DNA of 64,000 bases from Rhabdobacter roseus (lineage in GTDB: Bacteria; Bacteroidota; Bacteroidia; Cytophagales; Spirosomataceae): contig NZ_JACHGF010000005.1 of NCBI RefSeq assembly GCF_014202275.1, positions 62,001 through 126,000 on the forward strand. The letters run 5' to 3'. The first letter of the stretch is position 1, and each line of letters opens with the position of its first letter. Under the pieces are notes generated by a model. It ran no database searches and was not told the DNA's origin. It was given only the letters and a program-made list of their open reading frames with translations. The translations under genes and the position numbers were made by a program. Below, piece by piece: positions 42,563 through 52,506 of the stretch.

Positions 42563-43153
42563 TTGACCGACCGGTACTTCATATACTCCGACGAGGACCT
42601 GCTGGAACTCATTCGCGCGCAGCACGACGAGCTGGCGTTTGGAGAGCTGTACCGCCGCTACGCCCGGACGCTGGTGTATACGGCCATTCGGAAAACGGGA
42701 AGTAGCACCGTGGCCGAGGACCTGGTGCAGGAGCTGTTTGTGAAGCTGTGGCTCAACCGCCAAAAAGTAGTAGTGCAGAAAAACCTGGCGGCCTACCTGA
42801 ACGGCATGCTGCGCAACCACGTGATTACGTACTACTACCAGGAGCAAAAGAAGCGCCCGCTGCCGCTGGAGAATGCGGAATTGTTGACGGACGAAAAAAC
42901 CAGCGAGCAGGTACAATTTGACACCCTGAACGAGCTCTACCAGGAGTCGCTGCAAAAACTACCCGAAAAGTGCCGGGAAGTATTTATCATGAGCCGCAAA
43001 GGATACAGCCTCCGGGAGATTGCGCAAACCCTCCAGATCTCCGAAAAAACCGTGGAAGCGCACATCAGCAAAGCGCTGCGCATTTTGCGCGTGGAGATGA
43101 AAGACTACATTGCTTTTGCGGTACTTTGCAGTAGCGTTTCCCCTCTTCTTTAA
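42563..43153 (+). CDS. ECF RNA polymerase sigma-70 factor, locus 2
   Basis: 196 residues from TTG 42563; the frame has a stop at 42536 and no ATG between. YSDEDLLELI, then DELAFGELYRRYARTLVYTA and EDLVQELFVKLWLNRQ make up region 2. LPEKCREVFIMSRKGYSLRE, then IAQTLQISEKTVEAHISKAL make up region 4. It is closely similar in layout and start to the sigma factor at 53872, so loci 2 and 3 probably share ancestry. FecR follows after 103 bases. Expected to activate the SusC/SusD genes of locus 2. Confidence 0.93.
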   Translation: MTDRYFIYSDEDLLELIRAQHDELAFGELYRRYARTLVYTAIRKTGSSTVAEDLVQELFVKLWLNRQKVVVQKNLAAYLNGMLRNHVITYYYQEQKKRPLPLENAELLTDEKTSEQVQFDTLNELYQESLQKLPEKCREVFIMSRKGYSLREIAQTLQISEKTVEAHISKALRILRVEMKDYIAFAVLCSSVSPLL

Positions 43154-43256
43154 ATATTTCTAAAAAAAATGCCTTGTTGAGTAAGGGATATTCCCGTTTG
43201 GTCCAGACTGTACCTATAGAAGTTGTACAAACCAAGGGAATACTGTTACAAAAACA

Positions 43257-44252
43257 ATGGATCAACAACCTTTACCTCCCGACTTGCTGCGAAAGTACCT
43301 GACTGGCCAGTGCTCCGAGGAGGAGCGCCGTAGGGTCGATGCGTGGTACCAATCGCTGGACCGGGAGAACGAGGCCCCCTCTTACTCCTTCGACGAAGCC
43401 AACCTCCTGGAGCGCATCCGCGGGGATATCCGGCAGAAAGAAACCCACCAAGGACGGGTACTTTCGCGGCGGTGGCTGTACGCCAGCGTAGCGGCAGCGG
43501 CGGTGGTGGTGATGGCCCTGCTGTACCTGCCTCAGTACGCCCCGGCGCGCCGGTCGGAGCTGGCGGCGGAGGTACCCCGTGACATTCAATTCCGCAACGG
43601 GCAGAAAAAAATAGTGCGCTACTACTTGCCCGATAGCAGCCAGGTCTGGCTCAATCCTGGTGCGCAGCTTACCCACCCAAGTACTTTTGCCCAGGCCGGT
43701 ACCCGCGAGGTACATTTCCGGGGCGAAGGCTTCTTTGACGTACGGCGCAACGAAGCGCAGCCTTTTGTGATTTATAGCGGCAAGCTCAAAACCGAGGTAC
43801 TGGGCACGAGCTTCAACGTAAAAGCCAACGAAGACGAACCTACCTACCAGGTGTCGGTGGTGACGGGCAGTGTGGCCGTAAGCTCCACCGAAGCCCGGCC
43901 GCGGGCCGAGAGCCTGGTGCTCAAGCCCAACCAACAGGCTACCTTCCAAAGCCAGACGAGCCAGTTTACGCTTTCAGAGGTACACGAAAAGGCGTCGGGC
44001 AAGGAACACTGGCAACCGGTGTCGCTGGCGTTTGAGGATACTCCGCTCACGGAAGTAGTGGCCCGCCTGCAACGTACCTTCAAGGTGAAGATCGAGCTGG
44101 CCAATGCGCGGCTGGGTACCTGCCGCCTGACCATCGACCTGACCCACCAGCGCCTGCCCGAAATCCTGGAGATGATCAACACCATCGTGGGTACTACCTA
44201 CGAAATGGACGCCCAGCGCATCGTGCTGTCGGGCGAGGGCTGCGCCCCCTAA
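43257..44252 (+). CDS. FecR family anti-sigma factor, locus 2
   Basis: 331 residues. N-terminal sigma-binding part (LPPDLLRKYLTGQCSEEERR), one membrane helix (about 76-91, YASVAAAAVVVMALLYL), a FecR domain (LPDSSQVWLNPGAQLTHPST, then VHFRGEGFFDV, then VLGTSFNVKA) and a C-terminal DUF4974 domain (VARLQRTFKVKIELANARLG). Similar to the FecR at 54541, including the closing GEGCAP / GAGCD tail. It should pass the SusC signal to the sigma factor. The 226-base gap to susC has no ORF but a conserved hairpin. Confidence 0.93.
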   Translation: MDQQPLPPDLLRKYLTGQCSEEERRRVDAWYQSLDRENEAPSYSFDEANLLERIRGDIRQKETHQGRVLSRRWLYASVAAAAVVVMALLYLPQYAPARRSELAAEVPRDIQFRNGQKKIVRYYLPDSSQVWLNPGAQLTHPSTFAQAGTREVHFRGEGFFDVRRNEAQPFVIYSGKLKTEVLGTSFNVKANEDEPTYQVSVVTGSVAVSSTEARPRAESLVLKPNQQATFQSQTSQFTLSEVHEKASGKEHWQPVSLAFEDTPLTEVVARLQRTFKVKIELANARLGTCRLTIDLTHQRLPEILEMINTIVGTTYEMDAQRIVLSGEGCAP

Positions 44253-44356
44253 GTACCCCTTTTTTGAGAAGTATACTAAACCTAACCCTACGTTTTATGA
44301 CCTGACCACTACCTCCACCCCCGCTTTCACACGTTGGGCCAAGGGTCATAAAAAAA

Positions 44357-44381
44357 TCAGGAGTGGTTGCAACACTCCTGA
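44357..44381 (+). promoter_or_regulatory. Conserved leader hairpin upstream of susC, locus 2
   Basis: A-rich run, then TCAGGAGTG / CACTCCTGA arms around GTTGCAA. Almost the same unit occurs at 55629-55650 upstream of the locus 3 susC. Both lie about 100 bases before the start codon. It could be an attenuator, an mRNA 5' stabiliser or a small-RNA-bound site. Confidence 0.55.
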
Positions 44382-44478
44382 CGATGAACTGACTAAGGCT
44401 CTCCCTCCCGTAGTAAGGCCGACCAAGCATAACCCGGGAAGTATTGTACGTATCCTTTAACCAGTTTACAGTAAAACT

Positions 44479-47400
44479 ATGAAGAAACATTTGTATTCCA
44501 AGCACGGAACCTTATTCACGATTATGCGAGTAACGTTTTACCAGTTAGTGTGCGTAAGTTTTTTATCGGCGATGGCCTATGCCCATACTACCCCCGCTCA
44601 GGAGCTCCTGAACCGGGGCGTCACCCTGAAGCTTACGAATGTCGCTCTGAAAGAGGCCCTTTCGCAGCTGGAAAAAAGTACGCAGGTTCGCTTTGCCTAC
44701 AGCAGCGATTTGATCCGGCTCAGCCAACCGGTTAGCGTGGAGGCTAACCAGGAGCGCCTGGCGTCGGTACTGGACCGACTGCTCACGCCGCTACAAATCG
44801 AGTACCGGGTCGTGAATAACCAGATACTTCTGGCCAAAGCCCGCAAAAGAACCTCCGCACAGGTACCTGAACGCGAAGAACAGCCCGGCTTCTTTGTGCA
44901 GCCCCTGGATGTGACCATTGGCGGTAAGGTAATCAGTGCCGATAACGAGCCGCTGCCCGGCGTCAGCGTGGTGATCAAGGGCACCACCCGCGGCACCACC
45001 ACCGACGCCGAAGGTACCTACCAGCTCAGCGTGCCCGACCAGAACACCACGCTGGTGTTTAGCTTCGTGGGGTACATTTCGCAGGAAGTGGCCGTGGGCA
45101 ACCGTACCCAGCTGAATGTCACGCTGGCGGCTGATGTTAAAGCCCTGAATGAGGTCGTGGTAGTAGGCTACGGTACCCAGAAGCGCGCGGACATTACGGG
45201 CTCGGTGTCGTCGGTTAGCGCTAAGGACATCCAGTCTATTCCCACCCCCAGCCTCGACGGAGCCTTGGCCGGAAAAATGCCGGGTGTGCACGTCTCCCAA
45301 ACCACCGGTACACCGGGCGGCGGGCTTACGGTACGGGTACGCGGCACGGGCTCCATCGGAGCCGGCAACGAGCCGCTCTACGTCATCGACGGCTTCCCGG
45401 TTACGGCCAATTACAACCAGAATAATAACCCGCTCAACTCCATCAATCCCAACGACATTGAGTCCATCGAAGTACTTAAGGATGCCTCGGCTACGGCCAT
45501 TTACGGTTCGCGGGGCTCCAACGGGGTGGTCATCATCACGACCAAAAGCGGGAAGTCGGGCAAGATGAAGGTGGATATCGACACCTATGCCGGGGTACAG
45601 AACGTCACCAAATACATGGACTTGATGAATGCCCGGGAGTTTGCGCAATACATCATCGACTCTCGCAACAACGCCTGGGTCGATATTGGTGGCAATCCTT
45701 CCGCCCCCAATTCACAACGAAGCGCCATATACCAGATCCTCCCCGCCTTGCAAAATCCCGAAGCCCTGGGCGAAGGTACCAACTGGCAAAAGGAAATTTT
45801 CCGAACGGCCCCCATGCAAAACCTCCAGGCGACGGTGTCGGGCGGAACGGACAACGTAAAGTACCTGGTATCGGGCAACTACTTTCGCCAGGATGGCGTC
45901 GTCATCAATTCCGATTTTGAACGCTACGCCCTCCGGATCAACCTGGAAGCCAACGCTTCCCGGCGCTTTAAGGTAGGCGTGAACCTCACCCCAGCCTACA
46001 CGGTAAGTAACCCGACCCTTTCCGAAGGGCACTGGTCCAGCGGGGCCGTAGTACTTTCGGCCCTTACGCTGGCACCGCACCTACCGGTCTATGACGAAAA
46101 CGGCAAGTACACCACCGGCCGCGCGCTGGGAAATGGCTTCAGTAGCATCTCTAACCCCGTGAAGCAGGCCCGAGAACGCACCGACCGCATCACCGACCTA
46201 CGCTTGCTGGGCACAGTCTACGGCGAATATAAAATCCTGGACAACCTGACCTACAAGCTCCTGGTCGGGACGGATCTTTTGGCGTCGAACCGGAAGACGT
46301 ACCGGCCTTCTACCCTGGGTACCGACGGGAACCCGCCGCCTACCATCCCGGTGGGAGGATATACCACGGACGACTCGTACAACTGGTTGGTCGAGCATAC
46401 CTTGAACTACTCTTTTTCACGGGATAACCACCAACTAGATGCCCTGGGGGGCTTTACGGCCCAACGCGCCTACTCACATAGTTCGTCCATCTCTTCTACC
46501 AATTTCCCCAATGACCTGGTAGAAACCCTGAATGCGGGCCTGGTGACGTCGGCCTCTACCAGCGCCAGTGAGTGGTCACTGCTCTCCTACCTGGCTCGGG
46601 TCAACTATAGCTATATGAGCAAGTACCTCCTCACGGGCACAATCCGGAGAGACGGTTCCTCGCGGTTTGGTACCAATAACAAATGGGGCGTCTTTCCGTC
46701 GGTTTCGGCCGGATGGCGCATTTCGGAAGAGGCATTCCTGAAAAGTTTTACGCCTATCAGTGAGCTCAAACTGCGGGCCAGCTATGGATTCACCGGAAAC
46801 AATTTTATTGGCAACTACGACCATGTAGGCCTTTTGACCACCCGAAATTACGTGTTTGGCGGCAGCGGAGGGGCGGTGGTGAATGGGATCGCTCCCAACT
46901 CCATCAGCAACCCCGATCTGAGCTGGGAAAGAAACCGGCAGCTGGATATTGGGCTGGAGCTCGGGCTCTTCCAGAACCGGGTATTCCTGGTGGCGGATTT
47001 TTACAATAAAATCACTTCCGACCTGCTCCTGAACGTACCGACGCCCTCCATTACGGGCTACACCTCGGCCCGGCAGAATATCGGCAAGGTACAGAACCAA
47101 GGCTGGGAGCTGGGCCTAACGACCCGCAACCTGAACCGGGAACTGAAATGGACTACGGACTTCAATATTTCGATCAACCGCAACAAAGTACTGGCCCTGG
47201 GGCCCAGCGGCGAGCCGATTTTCGGCAACTATGAGCTGAGCAACAGCCACATCACTGAGATCGGAAAGCCCCTGGGCAACTTCTACGGTTACGAAGTAAT
47301 CGGGATCTTCCAGACCCAGGAGGAAATCGACAACAACCCCAGTTTTGCCGATTCCAGACCTGGCCATTTCCGGTTCAGGGATGTCAACGGGGACGGCGTG

Positions 47401-47955
47401 CTGAGCATACTTGACCGCACGATCCTGGGCAACCCGCTGCCCAATTTCATTTTTGGACTCACCAACACGCTATCCTACAAAGGATTTGACCTGAACGTCC
47501 TGATCCAGGGCGTGCAGGGCGGTGAGATCATGCACCTGGGCCGCCGGTTCTACGCCAACTACGCCGGAACGGCTAACGGCCTCAGGCACAACGCCTGGAA
47601 GTCGCCCCAGGAGCCCGGTGATGGCAAAACGCCCCGCGTCAACCGCGACCTCTCGCGCTATAGCAGCAGCAACGCCAGCGCCAATATCTCCTCGGACCAC
47701 ATCGAAGATGGCTCCTTCGTGAGGGTACGGAACATTTCGCTGGGTTATAACCTACCGACGGGCCTGGTCAATAAAATTTCGCTTACCAACGCCCGCGTGT
47801 ACCTCAACATGGTCAACCCTATCACGTGGACTAAATACTCCGGGTATAACCCCGAGGTGAGTGTGGCCGGGGCCAATCCCCTCACGCCGGGCGTCGACTA
47901 CGGCGGGTATCCCATTGCCCGAACCATCACCTTGGGACTGAACATAGGTTTATAA
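44479..47955 (+). CDS. SusC/RagA family TonB-linked outer-membrane transporter, locus 2
   Basis: 1158 residues. Signal region to about 42, then an STN domain (VTLKLTNVALKEALSQLEKS, TQVRFAYSSDLIRL), a CarboxypepD_reg-like domain (IGGKVISADNEPLPGVSVVI), the plug start NEVVVVGYGTQKRADITGSV and a beta-barrel ending LGLNIGL. The STN domain links it to the FecR/sigma pair upstream. With the SusD encoded 22 bases downstream it forms the import complex. Its substrate is presumably what the two beta-propeller proteins downstream bind or cut. Confidence 0.95.
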   Translation: MKKHLYSKHGTLFTIMRVTFYQLVCVSFLSAMAYAHTTPAQELLNRGVTLKLTNVALKEALSQLEKSTQVRFAYSSDLIRLSQPVSVEANQERLASVLDRLLTPLQIEYRVVNNQILLAKARKRTSAQVPEREEQPGFFVQPLDVTIGGKVISADNEPLPGVSVVIKGTTRGTTTDAEGTYQLSVPDQNTTLVFSFVGYISQEVAVGNRTQLNVTLAADVKALNEVVVVGYGTQKRADITGSVSSVSAKDIQSIPTPSLDGALAGKMPGVHVSQTTGTPGGGLTVRVRGTGSIGAGNEPLYVIDGFPVTANYNQNNNPLNSINPNDIESIEVLKDASATAIYGSRGSNGVVIITTKSGKSGKMKVDIDTYAGVQNVTKYMDLMNAREFAQYIIDSRNNAWVDIGGNPSAPNSQRSAIYQILPALQNPEALGEGTNWQKEIFRTAPMQNLQATVSGGTDNVKYLVSGNYFRQDGVVINSDFERYALRINLEANASRRFKVGVNLTPAYTVSNPTLSEGHWSSGAVVLSALTLAPHLPVYDENGKYTTGRALGNGFSSISNPVKQARERTDRITDLRLLGTVYGEYKILDNLTYKLLVGTDLLASNRKTYRPSTLGTDGNPPPTIPVGGYTTDDSYNWLVEHTLNYSFSRDNHQLDALGGFTAQRAYSHSSSISSTNFPNDLVETLNAGLVTSASTSASEWSLLSYLARVNYSYMSKYLLTGTIRRDGSSRFGTNNKWGVFPSVSAGWRISEEAFLKSFTPISELKLRASYGFTGNNFIGNYDHVGLLTTRNYVFGGSGGAVVNGIAPNSISNPDLSWERNRQLDIGLELGLFQNRVFLVADFYNKITSDLLLNVPTPSITGYTSARQNIGKVQNQGWELGLTTRNLNRELKWTTDFNISINRNKVLALGPSGEPIFGNYELSNSHITEIGKPLGNFYGYEVIGIFQTQEEIDNNPSFADSRPGHFRFRDVNGDGVLSILDRTILGNPLPNFIFGLTNTLSYKGFDLNVLIQGVQGGEIMHLGRRFYANYAGTANGLRHNAWKSPQEPGDGKTPRVNRDLSRYSSSNASANISSDHIEDGSFVRVRNISLGYNLPTGLVNKISLTNARVYLNMVNPITWTKYSGYNPEVSVAGANPLTPGVDYGGYPIARTITLGLNIGL

Positions 47956-47977
47956 TCCATAAAAAGCTTTATTCAAG

Positions 47978-49420
47978 ATGAAATCATACCGTATTCTCAT
48001 CCCGTTGCTACTGGTACTGCTCTCTACCGGAGGCTGCCGCCAAGGTTTTCTGGATCTGGCGCCCATATCCCAAACCAACAACGTGAATTTTTACCGCAAT
48101 GCCGACGACATGCTCAATGCGGTCAATGCCGCTTATGCGTCATTGCAGTTCAATGGCTTGTACAACCAGGGCCTATACGCCGTTGGGGAGGTTCGCTCCG
48201 ATAACACCGAAATTCTGGACGCCCAGAGCGGGATCGACATCACCCAAATCGATGCCTTTACGACGCTTACCATCAATGGGCTCGTCAGCTCCATCTGGAA
48301 CGACCACTACCGGGGCATTCTGGCGTGCAATACCGTCATCGACCGGATCGCGCCCGTCGAAATGAATCAAACCCTCAAAGAACGCTACGTGGCCGAAGTG
48401 ACTTTCCTGCGCGCCTTGATGTACTTCAACCTCGTCAGGATCTTCGGCGATGTACCCCTCGTCCTGAAAGAAACCTCCGACGTAACGGAAGGCTACTCCT
48501 ACGGCCGAAATCCGGCCGCCGAGGTATACCAGCAGATCGAGCAAGACCTGCTGGCCGCCGAGCAAAAACTACCCGCTTCCTACGCGGGGGTGGAGATCGG
48601 GAGGGCTACCTCGGGAGCCGCCAAAGGGCTCCTGGCCAAAGTATACCTTACTCAAAAGAAGTGGGACCTAGCCGCGGCCAAAACCAAAGAGGTACTTGAC
48701 GCCGGCCAGTATGATCTGCTGACCAACTACGCCGATATTTATCGGATCAATAATAAAAATAACCGCGAGTCGCTCTTCGAAGTACAATACAAAAAGGGTG
48801 GCTATGGCCTCGGGAGCCCTTTCAACAACCGGTTTGCTCCCCGCCTGTCGGGCGTGGTGGTCACCACCATTGGGGCCGGAGGCGGGCACAACCACCCTAC
48901 CGCCGAGATGATCGCCGCCTACGAGCCGGAAGACAAACGCAAAGAACCCTCGCTGGCGCTGGGCTACACCAGCGGTAGCAGCTTTGTGGCCATTCCGTAC
49001 GTAAAAAAGTACCTCGACCCGGCTCCCTTTGCCGCCAGCGACGCCGACAACAACTGGCCCGTGCTCCGCTACGCCGACGTGCTGCTGATGCGCGCCGAAG
49101 CCCTGAACGAAGTAGGCTATACGCCCAACGGCGAGGCCTTTACCCTGCTCAACCGCATCCGGACCCGCGCCGGTCTGGCGCCCAAAACCAGCGCCGAGCT
49201 CCCTACCCAGGCGGCTTTCCGGCTGGCCGTCGAAAACGAGAGACGCTTTGAGCTCGCCTTCGAAAATCACCGCTGGTTTGACCTGGTGCGCACGGGCCGT
49301 GCGCTGGAGGTGATGAACAGCAAAGGATTCAACATCCAGGCGCACCAGCTGGTACTGCCCGTTCCCCAAAACCAGATCGACATCAACCCGGACCGGATTA
49401 AACAAAATCCGGGGTACTAG
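47978..49420 (+). CDS. SusD/RagB family lipoprotein, locus 2
   Basis: 480 residues, lipobox STGGC with Cys20. Hallmarks: early GFLDLAPISQTNNVNFYRNA, TPR-like VAEVTFLRALMYFNLVRIFG and GLLAKVYLTQKKWDLAAAKT, and C-terminal VLLMRAEALNEVGYTPNGEA, then ENERRFELAFENHRWFDLVR. It serves as the surface glycan-binding lid of the SusC at 44479. A hairpin at 49449-49483 separates it from the propeller genes. Confidence 0.95.
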   Translation: MKSYRILIPLLLVLLSTGGCRQGFLDLAPISQTNNVNFYRNADDMLNAVNAAYASLQFNGLYNQGLYAVGEVRSDNTEILDAQSGIDITQIDAFTTLTINGLVSSIWNDHYRGILACNTVIDRIAPVEMNQTLKERYVAEVTFLRALMYFNLVRIFGDVPLVLKETSDVTEGYSYGRNPAAEVYQQIEQDLLAAEQKLPASYAGVEIGRATSGAAKGLLAKVYLTQKKWDLAAAKTKEVLDAGQYDLLTNYADIYRINNKNNRESLFEVQYKKGGYGLGSPFNNRFAPRLSGVVVTTIGAGGGHNHPTAEMIAAYEPEDKRKEPSLALGYTSGSSFVAIPYVKKYLDPAPFAASDADNNWPVLRYADVLLMRAEALNEVGYTPNGEAFTLLNRIRTRAGLAPKTSAELPTQAAFRLAVENERRFELAFENHRWFDLVRTGRALEVMNSKGFNIQAHQLVLPVPQNQIDINPDRIKQNPGY

Positions 49421-49448
49421 CCTAAGCCATTCGTCTATTCTTTATAGC

Positions 49449-49483
49449 CCCCGGGGGGAGGTTTGCCCGTACCTCCCGGGGCC
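49449..49483 (+). terminator. Hairpin between susD and the beta-propeller genes
   Basis: GGGAGGT / ACCTCCC pairs around TTGCCCGT and continues past a three-base bulge as CCCC / GGGG. A T-rich run (TTCTTTCCCTGATTTTTT) follows. It may reduce transcription of the downstream hydrolases relative to SusC/SusD. Confidence 0.5.
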
Positions 49484-49503
49484 TTCTTTCCCTGATTTTT
49501 TCT

Positions 49504-50952
49504 ATGAAAAAGATACTGCACTTTATTACCCTGATCGCGGTCGTGGCTACCGCTCAGGCCCAAACCAACGTCCACCCCGACGCCCGCTACGCCGAGGCGG
49601 AGGTACTTTTGCAAAAGGCCAACGGCTTCAAGGGGATCTGGTACATGAACCAACCCTCCAACGACGAGTACGTGTACAAGTACAGCGGCGGCCTGGCTAC
49701 CTACCCCGCCAACCACCGGCCCTTTGCGATTTATGCCAAGGAGGTCAATAAAACCTTTTTCTGCTTCGGCGGTACCAACGACGCTAATTCTACCCTGCTG
49801 CACAACGTATCGTACTATGACCACAAAACCGGTAAAGTAGCCAACCCGGTGATTCTACTGGACAAAAAAACCACCGACGCCCACGATAACCCGGTGATTT
49901 CGCTGGACGACCAGGGCATTATCTGGATCTTCTCGACCTCCCACGGCGTGTCGCGCCCGTCGTACATTCACCGCAGCAAAAGGCCCTACGACATCAGTGA
50001 GTTCGAGACCGTGAAAGCCACCGAGCGGGTCGATGGCCAGGAGAAGCCTTTCGACAATTTCTCCTACTTTCAGGTGTATCACATCAAGGGCAAGGGCTTT
50101 CTGGCGCTTTTTACGAAGTACAACCAGTGGAGCGACCGCGTCATTGGCTACAACACCAGCGCCGATGGCGTACACTGGAATGAGTGGAAAGTACTGGCGC
50201 ACATCGGGCAGGGCCACTACCAGATCAGCGCCGAGGCCGACGGCAAGGTGGGCGTGGCGTTTGATTTTCATCCCAAGGGCAAAGGCCTCAACTACCGCAC
50301 CAACCTCCACTACCTCGAAACGACCGACTTCGGCCAGAGCTGGCACACGGCCACGGGCGTAACGGCCCAACTACCCCTTACGGACATCGAAAACGTGGCC
50401 GTGGTGAAAGACTTCGTCAGCGAAAAGCTGAACTGCTACCTGCTGGACATTACTTTTGATAAAAAAGGCCAGCCAGCCATTCTGGTAATTTCCAGCAAGG
50501 GCTACGAGGCGGGCCCTGGCAATAATCCGCGGCAATGGCGGCTCTTCCAGTTCAAAAACAACCAGTGGCAGAACCACGTCGTCACGACCTCCGACAGCAA
50601 CTACGACATGGGCTCGATTTACGTCGAATCCGACAAGGTACTTAAGGTCATTGGCCCCACCGTGGACGGTCCGCAGGTATACAACCCCGGCGGTGAGATC
50701 ACGATGTGGGCCAGTAAAGACGGTGGAAGTACCTGGAAAAAAGAAAAGCAAATGACCCAAAACAGCCCCATGAACCACTCCTACGTACGGCAACCGCGCG
50801 GCGCGCAGCCGGATTTTTACGGAATCTGGGCCGATGGGCACGGACGGAAACCTTCGGAGTCGTACCTTTACTTTACCAACCAAAAAGGCGACGTGTACCA
50901 ACTACCCCGCCACGCCACCGAGGACATGATTACACCCCAACGCAAAAAATAG
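49504..50952 (+). CDS. BNR_4-like beta-propeller protein, secreted (paralogue 1)
   Basis: 482 residues, with a signal peptide ending ATAQAQ at 20. ANGFKGIWYMNQPSNDEYVY, then KYSGGLATYPANHRPFAIYA open a propeller with repeated blocks such as DAHDNPVISLDDQGIIWIF and GHYQISAEADGKVGVAF, and BNR-like Ser/Asp-boxes (SADGVHWNEW, KDGGSTWKKE). This is the BNR-4 type of propeller; some relatives are polysaccharide lyases (ulvan-type), but catalytic residues cannot be assigned here. It is paralogous to the next gene, 28 bases downstream. Possibly a lyase or glycosidase for the locus 2 substrate. Confidence 0.8.
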   Translation: MKKILHFITLIAVVATAQAQTNVHPDARYAEAEVLLQKANGFKGIWYMNQPSNDEYVYKYSGGLATYPANHRPFAIYAKEVNKTFFCFGGTNDANSTLLHNVSYYDHKTGKVANPVILLDKKTTDAHDNPVISLDDQGIIWIFSTSHGVSRPSYIHRSKRPYDISEFETVKATERVDGQEKPFDNFSYFQVYHIKGKGFLALFTKYNQWSDRVIGYNTSADGVHWNEWKVLAHIGQGHYQISAEADGKVGVAFDFHPKGKGLNYRTNLHYLETTDFGQSWHTATGVTAQLPLTDIENVAVVKDFVSEKLNCYLLDITFDKKGQPAILVISSKGYEAGPGNNPRQWRLFQFKNNQWQNHVVTTSDSNYDMGSIYVESDKVLKVIGPTVDGPQVYNPGGEITMWASKDGGSTWKKEKQMTQNSPMNHSYVRQPRGAQPDFYGIWADGHGRKPSESYLYFTNQKGDVYQLPRHATEDMITPQRKK

Positions 50953-50980
50953 ATTATTTCTAAACCCTTATTGCTTTTTC

Positions 50981-52384
50981 ATGAAGTACCCTTTTTTAAA
51001 AATAAGCGCTCTTTTTCTCCTGGCCACTACCCTCAGTTTTGCGCAGGAAAGTACCTCCCGCAACAACCAGAAAGCCGACGGCTACAAGGGCATCTGGTTT
51101 ACGCTGGGGCAGTTTTCGGAGTACGGCGACAAGTACTCCGGCGGCTTAGGTACCTACACGGCCAAGCACATTCCGCTCTCGATCTACGCGCCCAAGGTGA
51201 AGAAAACCTTCTTTGTGTACGGCGGTACCACCGGCGAAAAAGACCGGTACCTGCTGTGCATGATTGGGGTATACGACCACGCCAAAAAGACGGTGTCGAA
51301 GCCGACGGTCGTTTATGACAAAAAGGGCGTCGATGACCCGCACGACAACCCCAGCCTGGCCCTCGACGACGACGGGTACCTGTGGGTGTTTGTGAGTGGC
51401 CGCAATACCAGTCGGCCGGGCTTCAAGTACCGCAGCAGCAAGCCGTACGACATCGAGTCGTTTGAGCAAATTACGGAAGAAATCATGACCTACCCCCAGC
51501 CCAAGTACATTCCGGGCAAGGGCTTCCTGCATTTGTTTACCAAGTACACCGGCGTGCGGGAGCTGTACTTTGAAACCAGTCGCGACGGCGTCAGCTGGAC
51601 CGAGGATAAAAAGCTGGCGGGCATGAAGCGCCCCGAAGACAAGAACAGCGGCCACTACCAGATCAGCGGCCAGCACGGCGAGAAGGTCGTTTTCTTTTTC
51701 AACTGGCACCCCAACGGCAACGTAGACCAGCGCACTAACATCTACTACCTCCAGACCACCGACATGGGCCAAACCTGGACCACCGTAGATGGCAAGAAGG
51801 TGGACATTCCCGTCACGGACGTCAACTCACCGATCTTGCTCAGGGAGTACTTTAGCCAGGGCAAAAATGTGTACATCAAAGATGTGAACTTTGACGAAAA
51901 GGGGAACCCCATCGCGCTGTACCTGGCCGGGCCCGGCCACCAGCCCGGCCCCAAAAACGGCCTGCGGGAGTGGTTTGTGATTTACTGGAACGGCTCCGCC
52001 TGGGAAAACCACCCCATCACCACCTCCGACCACAACTACGACACGGGCAGCCTCTTTGTAAAAGGAAACGAATGGATGGTCGTGGCCCCGACCGAAAATA
52101 CCCCTCAACCCTGGGGCGGCGGCGGCGAGGTAGTGATGTGGAAAAGTACCGACAAGGGCAAAACCTGGACCCGTACCCGACAGCTCACCCAAAACAGCCC
52201 TCGCAACCACAACTACATCCGGCGGGTGGTGGGCGGCACCGACCCGTTCTTCTATTTCTGGACCGACGGCAACCCCGACAAGCTGAGCGAATCGCTGATG
52301 TACTTTGGGGATAGCAAGGGCCAGGTATGGCAACTACCGTACACCATGAAAAAAAATTCGGAAAAACCGAAGCGGGTCAAGTAA
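50981..52384 (+). CDS. BNR_4-like beta-propeller protein, secreted (paralogue 2)
   Basis: 467 residues, with a signal peptide ending LSFAQ near 22. It is collinear with the preceding protein: ADGYKGIWFTLGQFSEYGDK, then YSGGLGTYTAKHIPLSIYA, DDPHDNPSLALDDDGYLWVF, GHYQISGQHGEKVVFFFNWH, and SNYDMG/HNYDTGS-type propeller blades. KSTDKGKTWTRT is a BNR motif. The two paralogues may act on different linkages of one polymer. Downstream an AAAAGTACC / GGTACTTTT inverted pair (52414-52466) lies in the 122-base gap. Confidence 0.8.
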   Translation: MKYPFLKISALFLLATTLSFAQESTSRNNQKADGYKGIWFTLGQFSEYGDKYSGGLGTYTAKHIPLSIYAPKVKKTFFVYGGTTGEKDRYLLCMIGVYDHAKKTVSKPTVVYDKKGVDDPHDNPSLALDDDGYLWVFVSGRNTSRPGFKYRSSKPYDIESFEQITEEIMTYPQPKYIPGKGFLHLFTKYTGVRELYFETSRDGVSWTEDKKLAGMKRPEDKNSGHYQISGQHGEKVVFFFNWHPNGNVDQRTNIYYLQTTDMGQTWTTVDGKKVDIPVTDVNSPILLREYFSQGKNVYIKDVNFDEKGNPIALYLAGPGHQPGPKNGLREWFVIYWNGSAWENHPITTSDHNYDTGSLFVKGNEWMVVAPTENTPQPWGGGGEVVMWKSTDKGKTWTRTRQLTQNSPRNHNYIRRVVGGTDPFFYFWTDGNPDKLSESLMYFGDSKGQVWQLPYTMKKNSEKPKRVK

Positions 52385-52506
52385 GTACCTGAGGCCGGTT
52401 TTGTAGTCTTACTAAAAGTACCCGTCCGGTGCCGTTCGTCCGCGAGCAGTAAGGGCAGGTACTTTTCCCCTTTTATTCCTACATCCGAAACCTACCTACC
52501 CAGGCT